Below are positions 17,745-26,568 of a stretch of DNA of 64,000 nt, piece by piece. Every line of letters starts with the position of its first letter. Positions within the stretch are counted from its first letter, which is position 1. Source of the DNA: Atopobium sp. oral taxon 416 (GTDB lineage Bacteria; Actinomycetota; Coriobacteriia; Coriobacteriales; Atopobiaceae); assembly GCF_018128285.1 (NCBI RefSeq), contig NZ_CP072380.1, forward strand, positions 1,736,001 through 1,800,000, read 5' to 3'. Below the pieces are notes generated by a model. It saw only the letters and a list, made by a program, of their open reading frames with translations, was not told where the DNA came from and did no database searches. The position numbers were made by a program, and so were the translations under genes.

Positions 17745-18599
17745 ATGAGGATGCTTGCGGCTATACGTTTCCAGCTCAGGAACATCGTCGAATCACCTCA
17801 GTTTCTTGCTGCCATCACACTTGCAGCTCTAGGCATTGCAGTGGTTTTTGCAGAAGGGCTTCTCAGATTCTGGGGAAGCGATGTCGGATCCCTGCCTTCG
17901 GCCGCAATCGGGTGGATGGGCAATTACGAAAGCATATATTCGTATCTCTGGGTCTATATGCTTGGTTTCGTAATCCCAACGCTTGGCTGCATGGCTGCAG
18001 GAGATTCCTTCTGCCGCGATCTTCGTTCCGGGAGATATGCAACGCTGGCAACAAGGATGGGCAGGCGAACCTATCTTGCTTCCTTTCTTTTTGCAGCGTT
18101 CATTGGATGCTTCGTCTATGTAGCTGGCATGATTGCGGTTTCACAGATCGTGGAGCTGGTCGTATTTCCCCTGAATTCGAGCATAGATGCATTTCAGACG
18201 GGATTCGGCAGCAATGCGGCTTCGATGCTGAAATACACTGACTACGCGGCACAGCTTCCTTTTGGTGCGCTGGCATCCATAAGTCCTTACCTGCTAAATC
18301 TGGCTTATCTGGCATACGACGCATTCTACATCTCGGCACTGGTCGTGTTTGCTGCAGCCCTTTCGCTGTTTTTACCGAAGCAGCCGCTTCTGGTGCTTGC
18401 GTTTCCGATGGCATTCGTGATTGTCGCGACGCAGCTTGCTCCTGCTGAATGGAATCCTCTCGTCAATCTGACCCTGTCAATCTCTCGGGCAGAAGACCTC
18501 TCTCTTGCTGGGATGTTCTCTGTACCATTACTGGCACTTGCAGCAGGAATAATGCTGGCTGTTGTATCCGAATTTCTGCTCAAGGGTGACCTGCAATGA
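17745..18599 (+). CDS. ABC transporter membrane subunit 1, 284 aa
   Basis: A hydrophobic protein with about six membrane helices and a short cytoplasmic start (MRMLAAIRFQLRNIVESPQF), typical of ABC-2-like permeases. The ATG at 17745 is chosen over upstream starts because AGGGGAGGG lies eight bases ahead. A cytosolic loop with DSFCRDLRSGRYATLATRMG between helices 2 and 3 is like the coupling loop of ABC-2 exporters. It shares its last four bases (ATGA) with the next gene. It likely pairs with the ATPase at 20075. The substrate is unknown; the small exported protein upstream or an antibiotic peptide are the candidates. Confidence 0.7.
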   Translation: MRMLAAIRFQLRNIVESPQFLAAITLAALGIAVVFAEGLLRFWGSDVGSLPSAAIGWMGNYESIYSYLWVYMLGFVIPTLGCMAAGDSFCRDLRSGRYATLATRMGRRTYLASFLFAAFIGCFVYVAGMIAVSQIVELVVFPLNSSIDAFQTGFGSNAASMLKYTDYAAQLPFGALASISPYLLNLAYLAYDAFYISALVVFAAALSLFLPKQPLLVLAFPMAFVIVATQLAPAEWNPLVNLTLSISRAEDLSLAGMFSVPLLALAAGIMLAVVSEFLLKGDLQ

Positions 18600-19318
18600 A
18601 AAGGCACCAGTCGGTCATGAAGCCAGATATCAAGCGATGGCTAGCAAGCATTGCTCTCTATATAGCATCCATCTTCGTTATGCTTATCATGTATGGAAGC
18701 CCCTCTCAGCAGGCACTTTCGCCCGAGTCCTTTATGAAGCTCTATGGGACATATTCCCACGAGCTTCTGAACGCTCTCTTCTATACACCAGCCTGCATTG
18801 TCCTGCTTGTGCCATCGCTTACCGGTATCACATCTTCTATGCTGATAGTGAGGTGCAACGGCTTCGCCGATGCACTGAGGCGCACGCTGCAGGACTGTCT
18901 TCTTCTGGCGCTTGCGGCAGGATTTACTGTCTCGGTGGGATTGGCTCTGGATGCGACTTTGCTTGGGTGCATTGGTGCGGCATATGGCCTGTTCTGGCTT
19001 CTCTGGATATTGGCGGTCTGCTCATATTTTGTCAGCTGCGCGTTGCTGCTTGTCACGGTGTGCATTGCAGCTGGCGAGAGAGCTGCGGTGCTCGCTGTTC
19101 TAGGTTATGGCTTCTTCGGCTATTTTCTCGGCGCATCGCCGCTGCGATCAATCGATATGCTGCACTTTGGATGGATGATAGTTCAGGACATGCAGAATGG
19201 CATCGGAGATGCCCTGGCTGTGCTCCTGCGCCAGATGTTCATCTGCATTGCAATCTTCGCATCTATCAGATTGATGGCGGGATTGTGCGACGTGCCATCA
19301 GGGGGCGGATACAGATGA
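18596..19318 (+). CDS. ABC transporter membrane subunit 2, 240 aa
   Basis: About six membrane helices and no soluble domain. The N-terminus is charged (MKRHQSVMKPDIKRW), followed by helices such as WLASIALYIASIFVMLIMYG and a long hydrophobic middle. No signature family motif was recognised. It overlaps its neighbours on both sides by four bases (ATGA), which implies coupled translation and a fixed ratio of the three membrane subunits. Confidence 0.65.
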   Translation: MKRHQSVMKPDIKRWLASIALYIASIFVMLIMYGSPSQQALSPESFMKLYGTYSHELLNALFYTPACIVLLVPSLTGITSSMLIVRCNGFADALRRTLQDCLLLALAAGFTVSVGLALDATLLGCIGAAYGLFWLLWILAVCSYFVSCALLLVTVCIAAGERAAVLAVLGYGFFGYFLGASPLRSIDMLHFGWMIVQDMQNGIGDALAVLLRQMFICIAIFASIRLMAGLCDVPSGGGYR

Positions 19319-20064
19319 TAGGCTATCCCATCCTTGAAAAGAGCCAGACAATACGCTGCATGATCTGTGCCGGCGTAGCACTCCTGTGTGCGCTCGCTCC
19401 TCTCGCAAGTTCATCGGAATACCTGATGACTGAGATTTTGGCCGGAGCAAGCGTTATCGAGGCAAGAGAGCAAGGCAATGCAATTCTCTGGCAGTTCGGC
19501 AGCATAGCACCAGCTGCTCTCAACATCTTCTTGCTGTCAGATGTGGCGACAGATCCTTCTTTTCGCCATGGCCCTCTCATCAGATTCCGCATGAAGAATC
19601 CCCGCGGCATGCTGGTGCAGGGTGCTGCGAGTCTTCTTATTGCTGAAATGCTCATTGCTGGCCTCAGCAGCCTGTCAGAGCTCTTGGCAGGATTCCTGCT
19701 GGGATGGCACCTTAATGACAGCTCATTCATAGCCTTCATCGCTTTCTCGGCATTGCTGTCATGCATGTCCGCAGCTGTATACAGCATGATAGGCTCGCTC
19801 CTTGCAAGGGATAACCAGAGCCGTTCCGCTTCCGGCTTTGCCGTCATCCTCTATATCGTATCCTGCATGGCTGTCGCGTCGCTGCCAAGCGATTCGCTCC
19901 TCTGCAGATTGATTCCTGCGGGCTGGAGCTTCAGCGCGACGGCCCTTATTGCAGGCTTAGAGATGAACCCCACCGCATTGCTTTTGGCCCTCCTAGCCCT
20001 GAGCATCTGGTTTCTCGCTGCTACCGCCGTGTTCCTGCTGTTCCGTCAACGCGTAGAGGTCTGA
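19315..20064 (+). CDS. ABC transporter membrane subunit 3, 249 aa
   Basis: Starts at the ATG overlapping the stop of the previous gene (MIGYPILEKSQTIRCM); a longer frame from 18562 is an accident of the overlapping reading frame. It has about six membrane helices and the cytosolic stretch RFRMKNPRGMLVQG between helices 2 and 3, similar in position to the coupling loop of subunit 1. It ends 10 bases before the ATPase gene. Three separate permeases for one ATPase are unusual; most ABC-2 exporters have one or two. Confidence 0.65.
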   Translation: MIGYPILEKSQTIRCMICAGVALLCALAPLASSSEYLMTEILAGASVIEAREQGNAILWQFGSIAPAALNIFLLSDVATDPSFRHGPLIRFRMKNPRGMLVQGAASLLIAEMLIAGLSSLSELLAGFLLGWHLNDSSFIAFIAFSALLSCMSAAVYSMIGSLLARDNQSRSASGFAVILYIVSCMAVASLPSDSLLCRLIPAGWSFSATALIAGLEMNPTALLLALLALSIWFLAATAVFLLFRQRVEV

Positions 20065-20074
20065 TTGGAGTGCC

Positions 20075-20719
20075 ATGGCTGATGTAAAGATTGAACATGT
20101 CACGAAGAAGATACATAGACGGGCTGTGCTGGACGATATAGACCTCGAGATTCCCGATGGCTCAGTCGCTGGCTTCACCGGCGTCAACGGATCGGGCAAA
20201 TCGATGCTGTTCCGAGCTGTTGCCGGACTTGTCCGCATCAATGAAGGACAGATACTTGTCGGTGGCAAGTTGCTGGACCGCATGAAAGCCTACCCTGTGC
20301 GTCTTGGCTACATGGCTGATGGCACAGGGTTCTGGGAATACCGTTCGGGGAAAGACAATCTCGAGATTCTTGCCAGTATCAGGAAGCTGATAGGCCCTGA
20401 GGAGATTGCAAGGACTCTCGAGCTAGTCGGACTGGACACCGATGATGAGCGTCCGGTATCTGAATACAGCCTCGGCATGAAGCAGAGGCTCAATCTCGCG
20501 CAAGCCATCATGGAAGAGCCAGAGCTCCTGATCATGGATGAGCCTACCAATGCGCTTGATACGGATGGGATAAAGCTGGTGAGCGACATTGTCCGGAAGA
20601 TGCATGCGTCAGGCGTGACGCTGCTCGTTTCCTGCCACAACCAGCCACAGCTTGAAGGCCTGTTTGACCTTCATGTCCATCTGCAAGACGGAAGGATTGT
20701 CGGGAAGGAGCAGCAATGA
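20075..20719 (+). CDS. ABC transporter ATP-binding protein, 214 aa
   Basis: A single ABC ATPase domain: Walker A GVNGSGKS (residues 36-43), signature YSLGMKQ (131-137, replacing the textbook LSGGQ, as is common in the BcrA/NatA-like branch), Walker B LLIMDEP (151-157), D-loop NALD and H-loop SCHNQ. It would power the three membrane subunits just upstream. This branch includes bacteriocin and antibiotic immunity exporters as well as Na+ exporters, so an export or self-protection role is likely. The last four bases overlap the start of the next gene. Confidence 0.88.
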   Translation: MADVKIEHVTKKIHRRAVLDDIDLEIPDGSVAGFTGVNGSGKSMLFRAVAGLVRINEGQILVGGKLLDRMKAYPVRLGYMADGTGFWEYRSGKDNLEILASIRKLIGPEEIARTLELVGLDTDDERPVSEYSLGMKQRLNLAQAIMEEPELLIMDEPTNALDTDGIKLVSDIVRKMHASGVTLLVSCHNQPQLEGLFDLHVHLQDGRIVGKEQQ

Positions 20720-21705
20720 AGATGCATCGCAGACATGAGCATAGGTATCTGGCTCCTGTCGCAATCGCTGCCGCTGCGGCATTCATTGCTGTCATAACGG
20801 TTCTGTTCAGGATGAGCCTTACCGATATCGATGGAAAGGATGCAGACAGGCTTCCATCAGCTGCCTATGAGACACACTATCTGCCAAAAAGATACGCGGC
20901 TCTGTCAGATGCGGACGAGGTTGAGCAAGCATGGAGAGAACGTTATGAGTCTGATGGAGATGCAGCTCTCACTCCTGCGCAGAAGTCTGTGGCTCTCGGA
21001 CTACAGCTGGCTAATCCAAGTGAGTATGCCGATGCAATCCTGATTGTGACGGCGACGGATGAGTCGCATTATGGATACCGGGCTTTTGTGAGCAGCTATA
21101 GGATAGACAGCGTAATCATCGGTCTTGGGAAGGAGTCTCGCCTTCTTGCTGATGGCACTACCTTTGCGCTTCCTGAGGTGCAGCTCAACCCAGGGGATAA
21201 GATTGCCGTCTATCAGGAATTTGCTGTCAGCAAGGATGGACAGAGCGATGGCGGAAGCGGACTTCAGATTGGCGCGAGCTCGACACGAAGCCCCTATACG
21301 GGCTATCTCACGCCTACCAGTGTTGGACGTAAGTACCTCGTGTTCCTTTGCTGCCTGCCATCGAACGGCGCGAGCGATCTTTCTGGGTGCAGGTTCATGT
21401 TTGCACCTACGGCCTATAGTGTGCTACCACTTCAAGATACGGATGGCAGTCTGAGCCTTGATCTCAATATCGTGAACGCTGGCTTCCCCGAATCGCCTTA
21501 TGAGACATCGGAAGCTGCACCATTTAATTCGCAGAGCCAGTCTGCCAGGGATGAAGCATATGAGAAGGCATATGCGGAGACTGCATCGAAGCTTGAAGAA
21601 CAGGCCTATGCCGATGCGATGAACACAGATATGTATGTGGAGACGGATGAGACAGAGGCGCTATTTCGTTCGAATGCTCAGAGTATCGCAGATGCCTATC
21701 TCTGA
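20716..21705 (+). CDS. Membrane-anchored extracellular protein, 329 aa, unknown
   Basis: I do not recognise the family. A basic start (MKMHRRHEHRY) and one hydrophobic helix (about residues 13-32) anchor it, leaving a soluble outer domain. Residues 100-240 look beta-rich (YADAILIVTATDESHYGYRA, LNPGDKIAVYQEFAV, GRKYLVFLCC). The last 60 residues are Glu/Ala-rich and likely helical or coiled coil. There is no lipobox. ATGA overlap with the ATPase places it in the same operon, so an accessory, receptor or immunity role for the exporter is inferred. Confidence 0.6.
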   Translation: MKMHRRHEHRYLAPVAIAAAAAFIAVITVLFRMSLTDIDGKDADRLPSAAYETHYLPKRYAALSDADEVEQAWRERYESDGDAALTPAQKSVALGLQLANPSEYADAILIVTATDESHYGYRAFVSSYRIDSVIIGLGKESRLLADGTTFALPEVQLNPGDKIAVYQEFAVSKDGQSDGGSGLQIGASSTRSPYTGYLTPTSVGRKYLVFLCCLPSNGASDLSGCRFMFAPTAYSVLPLQDTDGSLSLDLNIVNAGFPESPYETSEAAPFNSQSQSARDEAYEKAYAETASKLEEQAYADAMNTDMYVETDETEALFRSNAQSIADAYL

Positions 21706-21750
21706 TGGTGTTAGAGACAGAATTGGCCGGAACATGCATTTAGCTTTGGA

Positions 21751-22890
21751 AATCTCGCTGTTAGACCATAATTGACCTAAGAAGAGCCCAAAAGTGTCCG
21801 GGCCTTTGCCTACAATGCATGTCGTCAAACAAAAACATCGAGGATCAAAGGGCCCGGATGGATCCAATGATACTGCAGCAGATCAAAAAGATGGGGATCT
21901 CTGAGAAACGCGAGCTCTTAGAGAGACTGAAGGCGCTCATAGCCAAGAAGATGGCAGGCTCGGCACTTGCGGGAGCACCCAAGAGGTGCCCGAGGTGCAA
22001 ATCGCTCAGCTTCTATTGCAAGGGCCACGACGCGTGTGGCCTTAAGAGATGGAAGTGTTGCTCGTGCGGCAAGACCTTCTTTGTAAAGACAAGATCTGTC
22101 CTGGCTATGTCAAAGCCCACGGCCACCACATGGGCCGTATATGCAAAGGGCACGCTTGCAGGCATGACGCTTGAAGAAGCTTACGGAAAGCTGCCATGTG
22201 AGCCTTAAGGACATTGTGGTTTTATGCGCATGAGGCTCTTCGAGCTGCTGCAGGCAGCGCTTGGCACCTTCAGGTATGGACCTTCCGTGTCCTGCCAAGA
22301 GAACGGCCTCTATCTCGACGAATCGCTTGCAGGCAACAGGGCAAGGCCGGCCACCCAGATGCTGAGGGAGGCGTACACGCACGGCCATGTTGTGCATTGC
22401 TGTGGCATATCGAACAAGAAGGTCTGCGTGGAGTGCTGTGCGAATGACTTAAGAGACGAATATACCGTCCTCTGCGGCAGGGGCAGGCCCGAGGACGGGA
22501 AGCTGACAGATGCCCTTTCAGGTATCGTCGATAGCTTATGGGTCGCCACTGACGACCATGCAGGATATGCGCGCGTGGCTCCCCTTCGCTTGGGGTCTTC
22601 AAGCACACGGCGAGCTTAGCCTCGTCAATGCGATGCAGCGAAGGCTGCGCGAGTTCCTGCTTTTCTTCCATGGGGTCTTCTACGAAGTGGCTGGGGCACT
22701 TGTCTTGCCTGCTTTCTGTGGATAGAGCAGGTAAGGCATTCGCAGCGGGAGAAGAAGGATATACTCTCAGGCCAGCTTGCAGAAGGCAGGTATGTCCATA
22801 CCAGGCGTGCGCTCATAGACATAGAGCAGCCCTTCTGGAGCTATTGGAAGGACAGGGGCGTCAGGTCAATTATGGTCTAACAGCGAGATT
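21751..22890 (+). mobile_element. IS1595-like element with 28-bp inverted repeats (dead)
   Basis: Positions 21751-21778 and 22863-22890 are perfect inverted repeats of 28 bp (core TAGACCATAATTGACCT). Inside, from 21819, a transposase frame begins with a zinc ribbon (CPRCKSLSF...WKCCSCGKTFF) and TLAGMTLEEAY, then stops at 22208. Later frames continue with KTSWFMRMRLFELLQAAL-like and GLYLDESLAGNRA blocks found in IS1595-type transposases, with frameshifts. The 8-bp flanks do not match. It lies directly after the export cassette and ends 20 bp before tRNA-Met. Confidence 0.68.
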
Positions 22891-22909
22891 ACCGAAGAGC
22901 CAAAATAAA

Positions 22910-22985
22910 TGGTGGGCCCAGAGGGATTCGAACCCCCAACCCAGGGATTATGAGTCCCCTGCGCTAACCATTGCGCCATGGGCCC
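22910..22985 (-). tRNA. tRNA-Met (anticodon CAT), CCA encoded
   Basis: The minus strand folds as a cloverleaf: acceptor GGGCCCA/TGGGCCC, D-arm with GCGCAATGGTTAGCGC, anticodon stem GGGGA/TCCCT around CTCATAA, and TPsiC arm GGGGGTTCGAATCCC-like. The anticodon is CAT; elongator Met is most likely, though a lysidine-modified tRNA-Ile2 shares this anticodon. The 3' CCA is encoded (22912-22910). Confidence 0.9.
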
Positions 22986-23039
22986 TTAACATAAGCAAAA
23001 GGCCAGCACTTACAAAAGCACTGGTCTTTAAATTTGCAA

Positions 23040-23114
23040 TGGTGGGCGATGTTGGATTCGAACCAGCGACCCCTTCCGTGTGAAGGAAGTGCTCTACCCC
23101 TGAGCCAATCGCCC
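23040..23114 (-). tRNA. tRNA-Val (anticodon CAC), CCA encoded
   Basis: Acceptor GGGCGAT pairs with ATCGCCC, the D-arm reads GGCTCAGGGGTAGAGC, the anticodon stem is CTTCC/GGAAG around TTCACAC, and the T-arm is GCTGGTTCGAATCCAAC-like. The loop gives anticodon CAC, valine. It is 55 bp from tRNA-Met on the same strand, so the pair is likely one transcript. Confidence 0.9.
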
Positions 23115-23215
23115 TCAGTGCGTTAGTTATTCTAGCAGAATACCGCGTCATTAACTACCCGTATTTTTAATCTGTGGTCATTCGGTCAGTGAGGTCTTTT
23201 TTGTGTGGGTGCATC

Positions 23216-24260
23216 CTCAAAGCAAGTGCAACGACTGGCGATGGTAGACCTCCCAGAGACACTTCCAACCCAGGCGCTTGCAGGGTCTTCAGTTGAGTAA
23301 ATCGTATACCTTCTGCACCTTTCTATCGGCGACATCGTCGAGACTTTTGCCCTTCGGAAATCAGTTCCTGAGAAGCCTGTTGGTGTTCTCATTGGTCTCT
23401 CTCCCAGGGATGGTAAAGACGGCAGAAGTACACGGTCGCCCCTAGTGCCTCCTGGAGGCCTTTTGCATCCGAGAACTCCTTGCCCCTGTCGAATGTGACC
23501 ATATGTACACTCTTACCAAAGAGCGACTTTTGCGTGGCTTCGCTCTCTAAGGCCTTGCCACCAACAAGGTATCCGCTTAGGCAGGCGCTCCACCTGAGTG
23601 ATAAGGCATACGCCCGCCTGCCAGCCACACTGTCGCCTTCCCACTCTCCAATCCGGCTCCTTAGGGAGGCTTCCTTCGGGCGCTTCGAGATGTCGTGGGT
23701 GATGTGTACCTTGCTCCTGCGCTTTTGGCTGCCTTTGCTGTGCCTGCGCTTGCCGTGGTGCCCAAGCAGCCTTGCGGCCTTTCTGCGCCCTGAAAGCTCG
23801 CAGTCCAGCAGCCTTGACTCCACGGCGTACTAGATGGTGGTGTCGCTTACGGCAAGGTCCGGGCACTGCATCGCGATGCCGATGCGGCCCGCTATCTCCT
23901 CCAGCAACCAGTGCTCGCCAGCATGTGCCCCACGACCAGAAAGTGCCTTTCTAGATCGTTTGTGATCCTGGGGTGCCTGCAGTGCATCCTTCATCGATGC
24001 ACAGCAGCGACGCCTTGCAGGGCCTTCCCAGCCGTTATGCCTGATCTTGTGGGATATGGTCGACTTGTTGTGGCCGAGCTTCCCTACTATCTGGCTGGCC
24101 CCTCATGGCCCTTCTAGCAAACCATGATGTCCTTGCGCTTTGTAATGCTAAGATAGCTGTAGTCGTCCATGGTGCCTCCAATGGTATATGTCTTCGCAAG
24201 CATCATCATAGGTCGTGCCTGGATGGTTAGCTCGTATTTCCATGTTGTACTCGAAGTGTG
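23216..24260 (-). mobile_element. IS30-family element (degenerate)
   Basis: The minus strand carries nearly all of an IS30 transposase in pieces: start MDDYSYLSITKRKDIMVC near 24165, NKSTISHKIRHNG near 24090, then VSDTTI, a TAG (23830-23832), and YAVESRLLDCELSG onward in an open frame through RIGEWEGDSVAGR (first DDE Asp region), HMVTFDRGKEFSD (second Asp) and YFCRLYHPWERDQ. A frameshift ends the frame near 23389 before the catalytic Glu. The left end (CCTCAAAGCAAGTGCAACG at 23215 on) matches that of the IS30 copy at 4826. Inactive. Confidence 0.78.
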
Positions 24261-24261
24261 G

Positions 24262-24560
24262 ATTCGCCATGCAATATCTGAGCGCTTTGTCTCTTGCAGT
24301 TAAGGGGCACACTGTAGCGCATGAGCCTGATGGGTGATACCCACTTCGGCAGGGTGTGTGCCTGGTGTGCTTAAAGACTGTCCCTGTAAGCGAGCTGTAC
24401 CTGTGCCTGCAGTCAGGACACTCCCATCTTGGCACTTAGCTTAGCGAAGGTAGCAAAGCCCGTGTGCTTACAGCAGCAACACTCAGCTGTGGCCTTCTTA
24501 GGTCGGCAGATCTTGGTATCTTCGACCTTGGCACTGAGGGTGTAGAAGGGACTTTTGCAT
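24262..24560 (-). mobile_element. IS1595-like zinc-ribbon fragment
   Basis: Minus-strand frames give ATAECCCCKHTGFATFAKL, WECPDCRHRYSSLTGTVFKH and a following helix, the start of an IS1595-type transposase (two Cys pairs, then the LTGT-F block). It is similar in kind to the fragment at 8130. It ends at the edge of the IS30 copy, which probably inserted into it. It is too short to place further. Confidence 0.5.
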
Positions 24561-25662
24561 ACCATGGATCCTGACGATCCCACTTTCTCCTTGAAGGCTA
24601 GCCGAAGAGGTTGTCACCAAACAAAGCGCTGGGTGGGCTCCAGGGCACAGCTCCCTTTGGTATGGAAAGTTGTATCACCTGGGCTAGCCGGCCGGCCTGC
24701 ATCAGCCCTCATGTACTTGATGGTTAGATTGAGATGTCCTTTAGCTGTAAGAGTCTACAAACTCAGGAGCCCCTGTCAACCGTGATGGTTTTGAAAGATA
24801 GCGTAGCGGTGCTTGCTGCAGTGGTCCTGTAGCTTTCTGAAAAGCCTGTATGGCGCTTGGGCAGCTGTTGTATCCAGGACAGGGATGGATGAGACACTCA
24901 CGGCTCAGGCACTCAGACAAGGTTAGGTGTGCCTTATCGCCTTTGGTCTTGTGGCTCAAGACCAAATCACTCCCCTTGCGCCTAACCTCAGGCGTGCGCA
25001 TTGTGTCTTTGGGGGCGCTTTTCAAGCTTGTGGCGAGCTCTTCTTTGTTCTGGTGGACAGGTGACCTGCACTTTTAAGCTTTTCAGGCAGGCTATAGTTG
25101 TGGATACCCAGCAAGCTTTGGTCAGTGTAGGTATAAAGTGTCCTTCTACACACCACAATCGTTACAGACAAACTCCCCTGTAGCCCCTGAGCGGTTGCAG
25201 CACACCTCAGGTGGCCAGCCACCTTTGAAGAGGTAGCCCTCTACACAGTGTGTGAGCTAAGGCCTCTTCAGGAGATCTGTTCTGTGACAACAGCTCTTGC
25301 GTCTTTCCTTACAGATGCCTGAGCTTGTTTGGCTCTGTGGCGCACTGCCTTAGCCGTGGCAGAGCTCGACCCTGCCACGTAGCTGATAAAGCATACAGGC
25401 CGACTGAGCTCTTAGGCAGATACTTCTCAGCAAAGCCATCCTTCTCAGGCAGCTCTGTAGTGTGACCCACTCTTCAAATGTAGAGCTTCTGATGCGTCTC
25501 AATGGTAGAATGTGGGCAGTCCATCTGCTACCTTAGATAGATCGTTGTCGTGTGGTGACTCGCATACTATCAGACAGGTTCAGCTGGACTTTTCCCCTTA
25601 GGTGTTCAAGTTGATAGTACAGTCGGCAGCTTTTCCTTCTCTCGAGTCGTAGCAGTTATCAG
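24561..25662. other. About 1.1 kb without recognisable genes
   Basis: Short frames are open on both strands but none shows a family motif or a sensible start with a ribosome site. The stretch at 24640-24760 resembles 16960-17070, which suggests a worn, repeated mobile sequence. The rest is probably decayed IS DNA, but I could not prove it. Confidence 0.45.
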
Positions 25663-26568
25663 TTATAGGAGGTTCCTCTTGAGCAAATCGGTATAGTTCT
25701 TACCGATCAGATTTGCCCTTAGAGTTTCGACACGCTTGAGATCCAGACTATCAGTGTAAATTGTAATGTCTGAAATAGTATCGGCATCAATAGAGATAGC
25801 AAGCTGCAACGGTTTCCCTTCAAGGGTTATTGAACGCTGTACCTGTGCCTTTTCCCTTTTTCTCACAATCCATGCGCTGCTTCTGATCATCCGCTCAATA
25901 TCCGCTTCGTCTGGATATTCCACATGCTCCGTCAACTTTGCCTCAGGATAGGATTCTTGAAATGAGTCAATAAGACTCCGTTTTAAGCCTACAATCGTGA
26001 TCGAAGGATTCACCTCGTTAAGATTCGTGACGCGGCTCCTCACCGACTTAATGCCTTTCCCCACAAACTTGCTGATATCAGGAGTCAGGCACTTTGAAAA
26101 CTGCAAGAGATCCAGATCCACCATCAGTGTCCCGTGAATGAGAAAGCGCTCCTCATCCTCAAGCCAGGCCATACCCGAAACCTTTTTGCCGTGGACGAGT
26201 ATATCGTTGCGGCCCTGTACCTCTGCTTCGATGCCCTCACGCCTCAAGGCAGATAGGATGATATCCACCCAAGTATCCAAGCGCTTATTCTTTTGGCTCG
26301 CAATAAAGGTGAAGTTGAGGTTGCCCAGGTCGTGGTACACACAACCTCCCCCGGTAAATCTCCTCACTGGTAGGATGTTGTGTTCGTACATATACTTCAG
26401 ATTAAGCTCGCGGTAAATGTTTTGGTTTCTCCCCATCACCGCACAGGGTTCATTCTGCCAGAGCAGGAAGACCATCTCATCCGGATTAAAATTCTCGTAG
26501 TAGCTGTATTCACGGGCGATATTAGCATAGGGATCAGTGGAAGCAAGATCAATGATTTTGGCATCCAT
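25663..26568 (-). CDS. lplA: Lipoate-protein ligase A, 301 aa
   Basis: Attaches lipoate to lysines of lipoyl domains with ATP. The catalytic domain shows RRFTGGGCVYHDLGNLNFTF (lipoyl-AMP binding, family RRxSGGGAVYHD), the catalytic lysine region HGKKVSGMAW, and FLIHGTLMVDLDLLQFSKCL. The C-terminal accessory domain (about residues 215-301) is also present. Its ATG shares one base with the stop of the upstream lpdA (TAATG), so the two are one operon: the ligase would lipoylate the N-terminal lipoyl domain of that neighbour. Confidence 0.92.
   Translation of the reverse strand: MDAKIIDLASTDPYANIAREYSYYENFNPDEMVFLLWQNEPCAVMGRNQNIYRELNLKYMYEHNILPVRRFTGGGCVYHDLGNLNFTFIASQKNKRLDTWVDIILSALRREGIEAEVQGRNDILVHGKKVSGMAWLEDEERFLIHGTLMVDLDLLQFSKCLTPDISKFVGKGIKSVRSRVTNLNEVNPSITIVGLKRSLIDSFQESYPEAKLTEHVEYPDEADIERMIRSSAWIVRKREKAQVQRSITLEGKPLQLAISIDADTISDITIYTDSLDLKRVETLRANLIGKNYTDLLKRNLL

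Noticed and set aside
18562-20064. 500-aa plus-strand frame
   Set aside because: Its first half is an out-of-frame reading of subunit 2; only the part from 19315 is a real gene.
22860-23115. CRISPR-like or integrase-linked island at the tRNA pair
   Set aside because: No repeat-spacer pattern and no integrase or attachment duplication was found; only IS ends adjoin the tRNAs.
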